Source of the DNA: Gnomoniopsis sp. IMI 355080
Lineage: Eukaryota > Ascomycota > Sordariomycetes > Diaporthales > Gnomoniaceae
Length of the DNA stretch: 64,000 bases
Reading direction: 5' to 3'
Assembly: GCA_027946555.1 (NCBI GenBank)
Contig: JAPEVC010000149.1
Location: 26,053 to 90,052 of the forward strand
Each line of letters begins with the position of its first letter. Position 1 is the first letter of the stretch. A program made the translations under genes and the position numbers. The notes under the pieces are model-generated. The model worked only from the letters and a program-made list of their open reading frames with translations. It searched no databases and was not told the DNA's origin. Positions 48,715 through 60,966 of this stretch are shown piece after piece.

Positions 48715-49281
48715 GCAGTACTACTATGTCCAAGCTGTGTCCTGTCGATGATGACTTCACCCCCCAAACCCCCTCCCCCTTCCGAGCAGAGTTTTTCACC
48801 CCTCGGGTTCTGCATGCAAGAGTCAGGCCCAACTGTACTGATTTTTCTTTTGTAACTTCGCAGCCTCGATAATGAGCCGACTTTGCATCTGAGGCACGGA
48901 TCCGGGAACATCAAACGCAACAGTGATAATTCCCAAAGGCCAGCCTTGGCCACCCATGCCCTCTAACCCGAGGTGGGAGGCTCCCTGCTTTGCAGTGCCA
49001 ATTCCCCGGCGCCCTCGTCCATGCCGAGTACGTACTAGGCCGGGGCTGGACACACCGACAGACTCGTAGGCTCCGTATTAGTATTATCATGAGATAGAGT
49101 CCATAGTATAAGACAATGGACTATTAGAAACGTGCAGTCGCCACAATAATAAGTCAGCTTGATAATCGGATTCTGACAGCTGCCTTATTGATAATACCTG
49201 GGAATTATCGTTCGTTTGGTTCATTCTTGGCCCCTCACCGTTGAGATTAATTTCTATTGCATGTCGAGTCTCGATACCACG

Positions 49282-49301
49282 CACACACACACACACACAC
49301 A
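49282..49301. repeat. (AC)n microsatellite
   Basis: About ten AC units. Confidence 0.9.
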
Positions 49302-50544
49302 GACAGGCGAGAAAGGACAAGAGAACCACTTTTCTACTCGACTGAAATCATTCTAAATGATCTACCCGCCCATGTAAGCTTAAATCTTTCCCACCTTCAT
49401 CTCAGCCGTTTCACAACTTTTTACTGCGTACCCTACATGCAGCCCGGCCCGGGGGGCCACAACAGGCCAGAACAAAGGCAAAAAAATTACTTGTTAGCAT
49501 TGTCCGCCAAGTCTGGACTCCGGTGGTCGCTAAGCACCCGGGTGCGGGCTGGTCTCCTGATCTCCATCGATCATGTTTGACTTTGGTTCGTGGACCATGA
49601 CTCTGCAGTTGGTAGGTACAGAGTTCGTCGCCAAACACGGGTCACGGTCGACAAGATCGGATGAGACGACCGAAGCCACAACGGGGCAAGGCTCAAAATC
49701 AACAAGGCTGCATGGAACCCCTGTGCGACACATTCCATGCATGCTTCCAGAAACCCGTGACTCTTGGAATTTGAAGAATTACATAGTATTACTGTACTAG
49801 GCAGCTGCCAACAGCCACATACCACAGCACTGGACCAGACCAATAGTAAATTTTATCTATACATAGCCCCCGTACAAGAGCTACAAGACTTGTACAGTAC
49901 ATGCTCGGCAAAAATCGACCGAAAAATTTTGTCGTTGCCACCACTTGTCAAGTACCAAGTAATTGGGATGCATCAATCCCGCGGCGGGTAACTGACTTGC
50001 AATCCGACGTTGGCTCTCGGGCCACCACCGTGCTTTGAACGAAAGGGCCAAGGAGCTTGGACCATGGAACCATGGGCGGCCTCCGAAACGAAAAAAGTAG
50101 AATAAAATAAAACATGAAGAAAAAAAGAAAGATTACTACCACAGTACACACAGGACCGGCACGGAGAAATTACGAGCGGCCCACGCAATCATACAAGATC
50201 TATGCAACATGTAAGCGAGTAACTGTCCCGTCCCATTCCGGAAGGTCAGAGCCCCAGCCGTTCAGCCGTAACAGCCCTGTTCCACAAGGCCAGGGTCCAA
50301 CAAGGCTGACTTCGAAGCGTGGAGTACTTACTATTATTATAGAGTAAAATATACAGTAACATGCGGGCTGATGTGACAAGCCACATCGCAGTAAATACCG
50401 AGAAACTGGACGGCTTATTATCTGCCCTTGCCTTATTTCCTCTATCTCTTTTTACCTAGCAACTAGGTACTTTTACTATAGTAGATCTGCACTACTGTAC
50501 AATTCCGCAGCCCTACGTACAGTGCTGCGTACATCGTAGGGTAT

Positions 50545-50558
50545 GTACTGTACAGTAC
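50545..50558. repeat. Perfect 14-nt palindrome GTACTGTACAGTAC
   Basis: It reads identically on both strands. Related half-sites (TACTGTAC/GTACAGTAC) recur at about 47429, 47829 and 49891, and a 12-nt relative GTACTGCAGTAC is at 46902-46913. Confidence 0.8.
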
Positions 50559-51498
50559 AATACTGCATATACATTTGCACTGCACTTGCCTCCTCTGGTT
50601 CCGACATCACGCGCAACGAGTACCCCGTCCCTGTAGTTGCGAGGTCCAGGTGGCTTGGAGCCTCGAATTGCGACTGGCCCGTCGATTAGAGCGCCACGCT
50701 GGGTGTGTTCGTTCGTCTCAAACCCCAGAAACCGAACAGACGGGTAGTCTAGCAGATAATCGCCCACTAAATCAATTTGACAGCTCCCCCGGGTCAATGC
50801 ACTAAGGAGCCTAGACCGGTCAAACCGTACCAGAGCTACGGAACAGTCAGGTACACAAGCGCGCTTGGTGAAACTGTGCTTTGTATCCATTCAGAGAAAT
50901 CCATCGGCGCGGTGCCTGGCTAAGCCCAATGGGGCACACAGGTCGTTGAATAACATTAGGGACCCAGTTTTTACCCGGTCCTCCCGTGACGTCGTGTCAC
51001 CCAGTGTCAGAGTGTCCAGTGACCACATCTCGCTTCGTGACAGCGCACACGCGCGAAAATGAAGAAGGCATTGATGCATGAATATCAGTAATTTCAGATG
51101 CCTCTCTACAGGTACTTACGCGAAGAAGCGGGCAACCGCAACGAACCATCTGATAATGGCCAACCAGCAGCAGCAGCATCAGTGGTATCAACAAAGGTGA
51201 CAGCAGATTCATAATGTTCTTGTTGCTGCGATCGCCCCCGCCTTCTTCGGTCAGCCTCAGCCTCAGCTCTGCACCTAGGCCCCCCTCCCCCCCCAGTTTT
51301 ATGATGCGCAGCCGGCTCAACGGTTCCCGCTACCCAACAAAAATGGACGAAAGATAAAACATAAAAAAAAAACCTCCGGTCCAATCGCCTCAATTTGCCT
51401 CTTTGACTCAAGACTTTGGGTTAGAAAACCACAGAAGAAGAAGGCGCTGACAGGTCACAATCAATAGTGGCCCAGGCCATCTCCGCCATGGAAATGCG

Positions 51499-51522
51499 CC
51501 TACCTACCTACCTAGGTAGGTA
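51499..51522. repeat. CCTA repeat ending in a TACCTACCTAGGTAGGTA palindrome
   Basis: A run of CCTA units turns into its own complement, giving an 18-nt perfect palindrome at 51505-51522. Confidence 0.85.
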
Positions 51523-52504
51523 TACGGGCGCGAGCGGAAGGGAAGAGATGTGGGTTTGCACTTGCGGATTGCGATCTGGGCCCGCGGTTCGCGCGTCCCC
51601 CCCCCCTGCGAATCCATGCTACTACCAAAAGATAAAACATCCCCTACCCAGGGACCAAGTCACACACACCCTATGCAGGTACACACTATGCTGTATGCAC
51701 ATATGGCACACAGATTTGTGCATGCACGTGGTGTAGAGCTGTCTCGGTCTGCGAGGGCCGTGAATGTTAGAAATCCGGATGCAAGATCACCACTATGCTA
51801 ATTGTCCACGAAATATATTACCCCTTAGCCTCACCTTGAAAAGCAACTCCCGGGTTGTAGATCCCCTGATTCGATGATCAATTGCCAACTTATGATGTTA
51901 GCCTCTGGAATCATCGCTTATGACATCGCCACCAGTGAGATGGATTATCGCCTTTCGGTATGATCACCGACGAGATGATCGCTGGTGGGCTGAGGTCGCT
52001 TGTCGACTTAACCCCTTGTGCTTGAACATGTAAAGGTCATGTGAACTGGGTGATTCGGCCAATGTCTTTACCAAAGACTTTTCGTTATGTTTCTACGTGC
52101 ATGCCTAAGGCAGTTACCAAATGTTTTACAATCTGTCAAGTGTCGTAAGATGCAAGCTTCGCCGTGCCTAGAAACGCCACTTCAAGCCCACATTCCGCTC
52201 CAAACGTCCAATATGTATTACAAAGCAATGTCCACGGCAAGACTTCTACCATCTTCAATACTTCAACTCTCGCCAAAGTACACTGACGTGGCGATATAGG
52301 CTCAATAGCCTGCGGCTGATCAAACTGAGCCTTGACGACTGTTCCGGCTGATCATCCAAACTAAATTCCCGGGTCCATCAAAAACGTACCACACCGTGGT
52401 CACTTGATGACCATGTTCGTTTGCTTTCCTTGGCCGGTCCGAGGAGCCGACACTGATGGTTCCGCTCGTCCTCCAACGCTATCCACAACTCCTTCGACGG
52501 TCCA

Positions 52505-55500
52505 CTATGCAAAGTTGTCACTGCGATCCACCCAGATATCCTCCAGCTCAGCGAAGCTCTGGAAGTGTACGGGCCGGTGTCCATCGCTGTAAAACGGCAG
52601 CGGAGTGTCGAGCTTAACGCGGACGGGCTTCTTCTCGAGGCCAGAAAAGGCAGAGCCCATGAAGCTGTAATTCCACTGACTTGATTCCGGCACCAGGAAA
52701 AACCCTCTGTATCGTGGACTGAGCAGCAACTTCCGCTTCTCGCCCATGGTCGTTGTGAAGCCCTGCGGCTGATCACTCTGCAAGTCTCTATTGTCCACTC
52801 CCCACTTATAGCCTTGGGGTGTCAGCGCCCAAGCAGACAGTGATACACTGCCAGGTGTGAATGAAACAGCCACGGTTAATGTCTTGTTCTTATCCCACTC
52901 AGGGTGCGCGTCGAGGAGCTTAGCGTGCTCAGTGACATCAGCCGCGGACATGTACGGAAGTTCATTGCCCGACATTGTGTGAATGAGGCCAAGAGGTTCC
53001 ATGCCCTTCAGCATCTCGTGCTGGGGGAGCTGCTGGGGCAGCTGGACGTTCCGAAGACCACCAATCTGAGGGACCAAGACTATACACTTGATCTCTTTGA
53101 CTTGATCATTATCAGGTGGCGACGCTCCATACAAGTAACCAGCAACTTGCACACGGAGATCCGCAATCGTGATGAACCTCTTGAGGATGTTGTTCGGCAT
53201 CACATAGGTGACATCCTCCAAGTCATTGTCCACTGGCGACACGTAGATGTTGTTGGCGCGAGTGCGCAAGTTTGAGCTTGCAATGGCTCGCGTACGCCAC
53301 TCGGTCTTCGACGCGAACGTCTGCTGTTCGAATTGAGACGTCGTTGTGACAATGATCTCTTCTCCGTGCACATTTTGCGTCTTAGTCGTGACTGCAGTGA
53401 GTTGCTGCTGCTCCTGTTGCTGCCTCTCGATTTCTGCAGCTTGCTGTGCCTGCAATGACGGTGCCGAGATTTCCATACCAAGAATGATGTCTCGCACTTC
53501 ACTGCTCGTCAAGCTGGAGACGTTCACATTGTTCTTCTTTCCGTAATCGTTCAAGATCAGATCACGCAACGACGTTTCTACCTTGACCCAATCCTCGTCC
53601 GCTAGAGTCGGCCAAATGTGGTGTTCTTGGGTAATGACAGTCTTGTCCGGTCGCAAAATCAATTTGGTCTTGTCCATATTGACGTGCAGAGCGCGAAGAA
53701 TAAGAATCAGTCGCGAGAAGGCAGTGTATGACGAGATCGTCTTGAGCCATTCATCGTAGAGGTTGAACAAAACCATCTGCGGTTCCGTAGCTCGCAAGAT
53801 CATGTCGCCAAGCTTCTCCACCTTCATCGCAGCCTGGAATGGAAGCTGCAGTTCGGAAGCTCGGATGGAGATGTTCGGAAAGTCGAGCAAGTTCACTTCC
53901 AGAGGATCCAAAAGACCCTTTCTGGTCACGATCAGCTGCTTTGGCTGCTCTTCAACCGGAAGGGACCGGATGAGCGCCGCGACTTCCTCGGCAGTCTTCC
54001 ACTTCGCCAGTTGCCCAAGACGCTTCTGTCCAGCCCAGACGCTGGTGTGAATGATCTTCAAGAACAATTGACCAGTGCGAGGATTGAAAATGAAAATGGC
54101 TCCGTTGATGGGTTTGGTGGTCAAATTGCCCTCAAACGTCTTGTGGATGGTGACGCGATAGACGTTGGTGTCGTCGATGAAGAGCTGGGTCTGGTTGCTG
54201 AAAAGTTCGCTGTAGTTCTGGGAGTTCAGGAACTCTTGGTTGCTCTCAGAAGCGTAGAGCTGAAGACCCTTTCGAATACGCTCACGAAGGACGTACAGAG
54301 CAGGATTGGCCTTCATGATCTTGGCCATCGCCTGCTGGATGAGGCTCTTCAGACCTGGGAAGTACTGACCGTACGCGGAGTAGAGGTTATATGCAAGATC
54401 AATTCCTATCATTAGACTGCACCATTTCGTGGTCAGTATTATTTTCGGCTTGGGCGGTCTCATGTAAACAAAGATTATTGGGGATGCAGGGGAACCTACC
54501 CGGTGGCCGAGGGGTATAGACTCATGCTGTCGGTCGTGTAATCGAGATATTTGGCCCTGGTGTACCGCTCGATGTCATGCCAGTGAGGTTGTTAGCATCC
54601 TGAGAACATTCGTCAGGGCATAAGTAGGTTACTCACGAGTCGTAGTCGCCATAGCGAAGTTGGACATCAAGGAAGAATTTGTTGGTAGTTGTCGGCTCGA
54701 TGACGTCCTTGGTGTCAAACAACATCGAGGGGCGGGTGACGTTCCACTTATGACTGTGAACGAATTAGTTTAAGTTTCTTTCAGCGATGGTGAGCAAACG
54801 TACGAAGCGAACAGCGTGATATCAGCGCAAGAGGAGTTCATCTTGTAGGATTTACGGGGATGGATCGTCTCCTTCTGTACGCTCTCGATGCCGAGAGCTT
54901 CAAGCTCCTGGTCGAAGACCTGGCACAGATCCATGACGACGCTCTCATGGATCTTCTGCCACAAATGGGCACGGAAGATTTGAATTAACGAGATCTTGCA
55001 CGAATATTGTTAGAATGCCATATCGTGATATTTGCTGGATAACCTGAACTCACCTTGAGCGTTGGAATTTTGCCGTGCAAGAAGATACCAGTGAGATCGA
55101 GCTGGACTTGGAAACCGACGTAGACGTTGGCGCGATTGATCGTAGGAGACCACCAGAGGGTAAAGCGACGATTAGGGATCTGATTCAAACCGGACCGTTG
55201 TGCATTGGTCAGTTTCTTGAACTTCATGCTCTCCTCGAACCCCGAGGCTTTTTCCCAGAAGAGACCTTCCCACGAGGCAAAGCCTGTGGCCTTGAAGAGA
55301 GTGTGTTCCAAGATCGTTTCGACTCCGCCTAGAGCTTGAATGACATCGGTGCGGTAGCTGTTGAGGTTCCAAAGCTTTCCATCATGTCGTTGGGATGTCC
55401 ATCCAAATGAATTGGACTTCATCTGCTGATAAATCTTGAACTCAGATCGAGTTCTGAAACCCTTGTCAAACGATAGAGTGCTTCTGTCCTTCTGAAAGAG

Positions 55501-58500
55501 CGTGTTGATACGCGGCAGACCACGATCCCAGCTGTCCTCGAGGTCTTCAAGGGTCAGACGGCGGTTCTGCTGGTTGGCCTCGAGACGTTTCTGCGAGTAC
55601 TCCGTCCACACCCGCTGAGAGTCAATAAACTCAGACTCCCATGGGATGATATATCTATGTGCTCGTCAGTTGAATTCAGAAAAATAGACGCACTTCTGGG
55701 ATCAAGTTAGGGGCCGGCACCGACCTGAAGATATTGGGAATTAAGGTCTCCTCATCGTGAGACATGCCAGCTCGGAAATGGGTGATGCCACTGTCTATCT
55801 GCTTGGACCAGCGCTTGTCGCTTGCCGGAATCAGAATGTGTGAGCCAGAGATCATACCAAGACCACCAAGCTCTTTGGGCGTGTAGAAAACTGCCGGTGG
55901 GAATCGAGAAGGCATCTTGGAGTTCAACCCAATCTTCACGCGCGTCTGAATCTTGGTTTCGCACTTGACGATAGTGTCAAGTAGAGTGATGGTCGAAACG
56001 GCTGCCTCACGATAGTACGTGAACAGCGCAATCAGTGCAGTGTTCCACTTGTTGGCGATCTTCGTGAAGGTTGTGGAACCAGACGACATGAGGATTTGAC
56101 GAATGCGATTGTTAAACTTTTGCACGTCTTCCTCGGTCACTTGAAGAAATGCATGCGCCGTTCTCTCCTTGGTCGTGTTGTCTACCAAAGACCAGACGCT
56201 GTCTTTCACTGGAAACTCCTCGTTCTGGTTGCGAATCTTAGGCAGGATGCGGACCTCGAAACCACACATGGAGAACAAGAGGTTGGGGTTGTCGCGACTG
56301 TAAACGCTGGCAAAGGTCTCATCCCATTCGATGGTCGTAATAGAGCGCGGCAAACGATTCTTGAGATCCCAGAAAACAGCTCGACCAAGATTGACGTCGT
56401 GCCTCATCAATCTCATTCGAGAATCTCTAGGCCAGCACTTCTTACTCTTGTATCCGATGACATTCTCGAAATTGGGATCGGGCTGCTCGGTCAGGAACCG
56501 CTGTATGAGGTCTCTTGACTCCTCTGCCGTGAACCTCAAGAACATCCAGATTCTGTCAATGTACCGGGTGTAGAGACGAATTGGGTGCTTGGACTCAGTC
56601 TCGCGATCCCGGAACTGGAGGAAATCGTTGGGGCTCTGCGGTGGACCAGCAATCTCAGTCGCACGCTGAGGGCCTAGCAGCAGGAGGTCAAGAACAAGGC
56701 CGTAGTACTGGAAGACGAATGCAGAAAATTGCAAGCCACGGATCATGCCGTAGCTGTTGACGTGATTCATGTCCTTGTAGGTCAAGGTCACGTTGTTCTT
56801 TGCCGTGATGTAATCCGCCAAGTTATGGTCCATGATCAGCCTAAGAAGGGAATTGAGGAGTGTCAACTCAATCTTCTCGTAGACTTTGGACAATTGAGTC
56901 TCAATCATGACATTGCACTCGCCATCCTCGGTGACCCAGACCTTGTCCAGGTTGTTGATACCTTGAGCCCACTTGTAGGTCAGGAGTGGCGGGACTTCCG
57001 AGTCTGAAGGCTTGATCCACGCAGGGAACAAGTGGCGCTGGTCGGCTTGATACCAAAGATACTGGTCCAGGTACGCGTCGCTGATCTTCTCGATTGGCTC
57101 GATATCGTAGACCGGGTTGATGGTGCTGTAGTTGTCGTTCATGTCGATACCAACCTCCTTGAAAGCACGCTGTGTGAGCAAGAAACGCTTGATACGTTCC
57201 AAGGTTGTACCAGGGCTATCGTAAGCTTGCTCAATGAGCGCCAATTCCTCACGCTGGCTTTGATTGAGTCGACCCTTGGTCGAGTATGCCTCGCGCAGCC
57301 GTTCGAGTGCCAAGATTAGAATTTTGGTGTCGTGCTTGTAGGAGACACTGGGAAACGGGATAGGGGAAAATTTCCGTGACTCCAGCCAGTGTACCATGGT
57401 CGTGTAAATCGCAACGGCTTCTTCAGATGACACATAGGGACCATCCTTCATGTGGTTGTGCTGTCGCTCTTGCTCGGCCTTAAGCCATAGACGCGTCAGA
57501 CGTCCAACGTTCTTCTTCGCAACCGTCTTGTCGACTGTAGCACCTCTCCTGATTCTCTCACGGTTGTAATGCGCGACCGAGATCCACCAATCTGCCTTTG
57601 CTTTGACATATCGTAAAATGATGTTCTCAATGGCAGCGGGCAGACCAGGAACCTTCCACGGAATGTTACTCTTCCAGCATCTCCATGCCTCCGATAGGTG
57701 TTGAAGCACAGTGTTGACTTTGTTCTGCTTGATGCCCTCTGGCATCATGTCCATGAGATCTGCCATTACGGAAGCTCGAAGCTCCAAATCGAAATGGGAC
57801 TCTACACGCTGCTTCGTAACCGTCTTCGCGACGCCTTTGGAGTGACGACCCTCGAACTGACGCGAGAGCAAGTTTCCCAGCCATCGCTCGAGCAGAGGAA
57901 TAATACCACGCATGAAAAAGAGCCAGACTCTCCAAGCTGGAGCCCAGAAACCACAGCCAGGTCCCTTGCCTACTGGGCCAGCGTTAAATCTGTAGTAGAT
58001 CAGGTGCTTCAAGTCTTTACAGGTGCGAATCTGGTGCATGAGCTTGTACTTGTAACGATACATGCCGGTAAGTTGACCGACATGGTTGAATGCGTAGAGG
58101 ATTCCATCAGCAAGCTGGAACGCGTCGATGTTGCCCAATCGGTACTGCACCTGAGCGTCGACGATGAGCTTTGTGAGACGCAAGATTTCACGCATCAAGT
58201 GAAAAGCGTTGCCGAAGCGGGACTTCTTTCGCTCTTTCGTAGTCAAAGTCTTGACAGGCTTCAGATTGAAATTGTAGTCAAGGTGGAGGTAGGTCAGGTT
58301 CTTGCGGTGAATCAGAAGATTGAGCATGTTGAAGCCCTGCCGACAGACTTGCAAACCTGCTTCAACCCAGTCAATAGTGGTTTGCTGGAAGAATTTAGTG
58401 GCCTTCAGGGTACGAAGCAGATTTTGTCTCTGCAATGACTTTGGCTTCGACTTGTGCAGCTCGTTCAGGACATAGGATTTCAACATCTTCTGGTACGAGA

Positions 58501-59845
58501 CTCGAACCTTGACAGGTTGTTTGGGGGGACAGTGCTCGAGGTACCATTGCTTGATAAGCGGCACGTCTTGAGCTCGCACCATACGACCAGAACGGCGGTC
58601 GAATGGAAAAGGTGCCCACCAGAGCTCGATAGCAGATGCAGTCTCATCCGTGTAAAGCTCCTCGTCGGCCATGAAAGGCTCGATGCCCGCTGGGAGAGTG
58701 AAGGCTTCCTCTTCGGGTTCTTCGATACTGTCCTTGCCGAACAAGTCATCCTCATGGCTGATCGTGAGGTTCTTGGGCGCAACATCTCGTAATGAGATGG
58801 GGTTGATGGCTTTATCAAAGTAGAATGCGGGCAGACTAGGGTCCTCGTTTCTGCTGTAGACAGTCTGAGGGTAAGAGTGCCAGGAAAGATGCACACTCCG
58901 CGGCAGAGAGTTATACAAGTAAGGGAAAGCGACCCGGTATTCCGTCCTGACGGGGTTCCTGAAGATGATCCGGTCGATGGCGTTGAACTCGCCAAAGTCC
59001 TCGTCATTAGGATCGATGTCTTTGTACAGCGGCTCGAATCGAGGGCCGCCGGGAAGTGCGACATTGAGGGCCTTGGCCGTCAGGAAGCCCTTCAGGTCAA
59101 AAAGATAAAAATAGTTCTTGTCATAGACATCCGAGACTAACGGCCGACTGAGTCGATACAAAGCAGCCATCTGCGGCAGAGTGAGGTTCCACTTCTTGTA
59201 GCTCGGTCCATTCACGTGTGGCGTGTCGAGGAGTGGTCGGTGGTCGTAGAACCAATCGTAGATCGCCTCGTCGTCCTCTTCGTCAAGCTCCATCTGCACC
59301 GGCTCTAGAGGCTCCACGTCTTCGAGGTTTTCGGACCATGACAATGGAGGCTCCTCGTCGTCGAATGGAGGGAAGCGCATCCTCTTGAACAGCCGGCGGT
59401 CGCTCTTCTCCTTGCGCATGATCACCCACATAGAACCCCATTGTGCTTGGAAGACCGGTTCTATAACGCGCGGTACCTCATTGACAAGCGTCAGGCAGCC
59501 GTTGACGTGATAGAGCACTTTGACCTCTCGTGCGGATTCCCAGGGCATGGGCATATTTTCCAGAAGCTTCATCACCGCGTGCGGCATGAACTTCAGAGCG
59601 CCCAGATAGCTCCGCTTATCGGCTGTGTATTTCTTTTGCGACACATCGCCGATGTCCTTGACTATTTTGCGCAAATGCTCCGGCGGCATGTCAGCCTTCT
59701 GGGTTTCGACAAACCCTCCCTTGCGCTTCTCCCCGAACCGATTGCGCTGCATGCGTAGCCATTCCTTCTTCTTCTGTTCGAATTTCGCCAGCTGAGGGTC
59801 TGCCGTCGGTCGGAAGCCTGGAGGCGGTGGTGGAATACCAGCCAT
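52505..59845 (-). CDS. PRP8: Pre-mRNA-splicing factor Prp8 (U5 snRNP core)
   Basis: Six exons: 59845-55725, 55654-55054, 54994-54804, 54753-54637, 54580-54500 and 54416-52505. They total 7023 nt and encode about 2340 residues, the normal Prp8 size. Family blocks run in order. After the proline run [13 protein letters not shown] come the N-terminal domain ([20 protein letters not shown]), the central reverse-transcriptase-like region and the linker ([20 protein letters not shown]). Then come [20 protein letters not shown], the RNase H-like domain ([20 protein letters not shown]) and the degenerate Jab1/MPN domain ([20 protein letters not shown]). Prp8 scaffolds the spliceosome active site. The start is the first ATG of the conserved frame; the bases before it look like a leader with its own intron. 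All junctions are canonical except intron 4, which appears to end in TG. No intein is present, although many fungal PRP8 genes carry one. Confidence 0.95.
54581..54636 (-). other. PRP8 intron 4 with apparent GT-TG boundaries
   Basis: The donor GTGAGTAACC follows GACTC, and a branch-site match GCTAAC lies at 54596-54591. Restoring the conserved reading DS-HDIERY requires the intron to end ...CTCACTG with the exon resuming GCATGACATC. No AG exists between the branch site and that point. The next AGs, 54569-54568 and 54558-54557, give a frameshift and an 8-residue deletion respectively. Confidence 0.7.
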
Positions 59846-60966
59846 GTTGATGCTGTCGAGGTCGAAAGCTTCAGGTAAAGCTGAAGAAGCTGATCCGTTC
59901 GCTATGCCCGCGCCGTGGCGAACAGCGGATAGTTTCACCTATGCGCGCAGTTTAGCAGTGAAATTTGCTTATTTTTGTCGATATATTAGCTCGTACAACT
60001 GCTCTTGAGGTCTCAGGGTCATCAGAAGTTCTAGAAGATGACCTGGAAGGGGGTTGTGAAATGACACGAGTGTGAAGTCTATTGAGGTTACTCGTCGACG
60101 TGATGATGTGAAATCTTGGGATTGGAGGCGACGCGATTCATCCCGCTAACCTATTCGAGATTGCCTTATGGTCCTGGCTACAACCCGGAACACTGCCCCC
60201 TCCCCCGGACCTTTTCAATATGCCATGGTCCCAAACGAACCACATTTCTAAATCGTTGACGATCTGGATATTTACATCCTCTTTCTGGAATTACAAGCTA
60301 CAACGAGAATGAAGTCCCTCCGCTCCCGTGCTCTCCAACATAAAAGTGCTGCGATCAAGAATGGGGGCCAAAGATGCTTGAAGCAGCTTCTAACCGGGGG
60401 TTGGGTAGACCTCGAATTTGTACTATGTAGTGCCGAGAAACAGCCTAGCCGCACTATCGTTTACTGTCAAATGTAGGTACGCCTTGTTACGAATAGTGGT
60501 TCTGTAGCGTTCGTTCCTTTGCTATTGTAGCGGCTGAACTCGATTGTTCTCTCCATCTCGACTTTCTTATCCAAACAAATCCGCCAGCTTCTTGTATCTC
60601 CTACAATCAAACTCAACACCCACCATCTTGACTGCAGCACATAATCTGCGTCCTACCGTTCAATTGTGAGGTATTAAATCTTGCTCGATTCATCGCAACC
60701 CAAGTTACCAAGCAAATCATCGACTTATTGCAAGTCGACAGGCGTGTCGTTTATCAAAGGTACCAGATACTTCGAGACCACGTGATTTTGCCCCACTTCT
60801 TTCTGACGGGAAAAAAGTTAAGCTCTTTGAGCCCCTCCAAACCGTCCCCTAGTTAGCATTTCTTTCATCGGCACCACCAAAAGTCGCAACAAAGCCGTTC
60901 CTACCAAGCGACCCGCGACAATCACCAGGCTGCTCATTCACCGACCGCTCAGTCCAAGCAGTCAAA
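59846..60966. promoter_or_regulatory. Shared divergent promoter region of PRP8 and eIF3c
   Basis: About 1.1 kb between start codons. It includes the PRP8 leader with its probable intron and the eIF3c leader. A TACTATGTAG motif is at 60421-60430. No further gene is seen. Confidence 0.55.
59939..59996 (-). other. Probable 5'-UTR intron of PRP8
   Basis: It starts GTACGA, contains GCTAAAC about 16 nt before the end and stops at GCGCATAG, 93 nt upstream of the chosen ATG. An ATG upstream of it would meet a stop right after the splice, so this is leader sequence. Confidence 0.5.

Larger units (their letters stand above)
44854..52504. other. Very long intergenic region upstream of MYB (7.6 kb)
   Basis: It lies upstream of the MYB gene and downstream of PRP8. 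No protein gene is supported: open frames of up to about 200 codons lack motifs and coding bias. It contains an AT-rich ATATATATATAT tract at about 45010 (possible TATA region), a GGCA repeat, a CTA repeat, an AC repeat, a CAG run at about 51165-51177 and several GTAC-type palindromes. It probably combines extended MYB regulatory DNA with possible ncRNA. Confidence 0.45.

Noticed and set aside
57698..58438. Plus-strand frame of about 246 codons inside PRP8
   Set aside because: Antisense shadow of a strongly conserved PRP8 exon.
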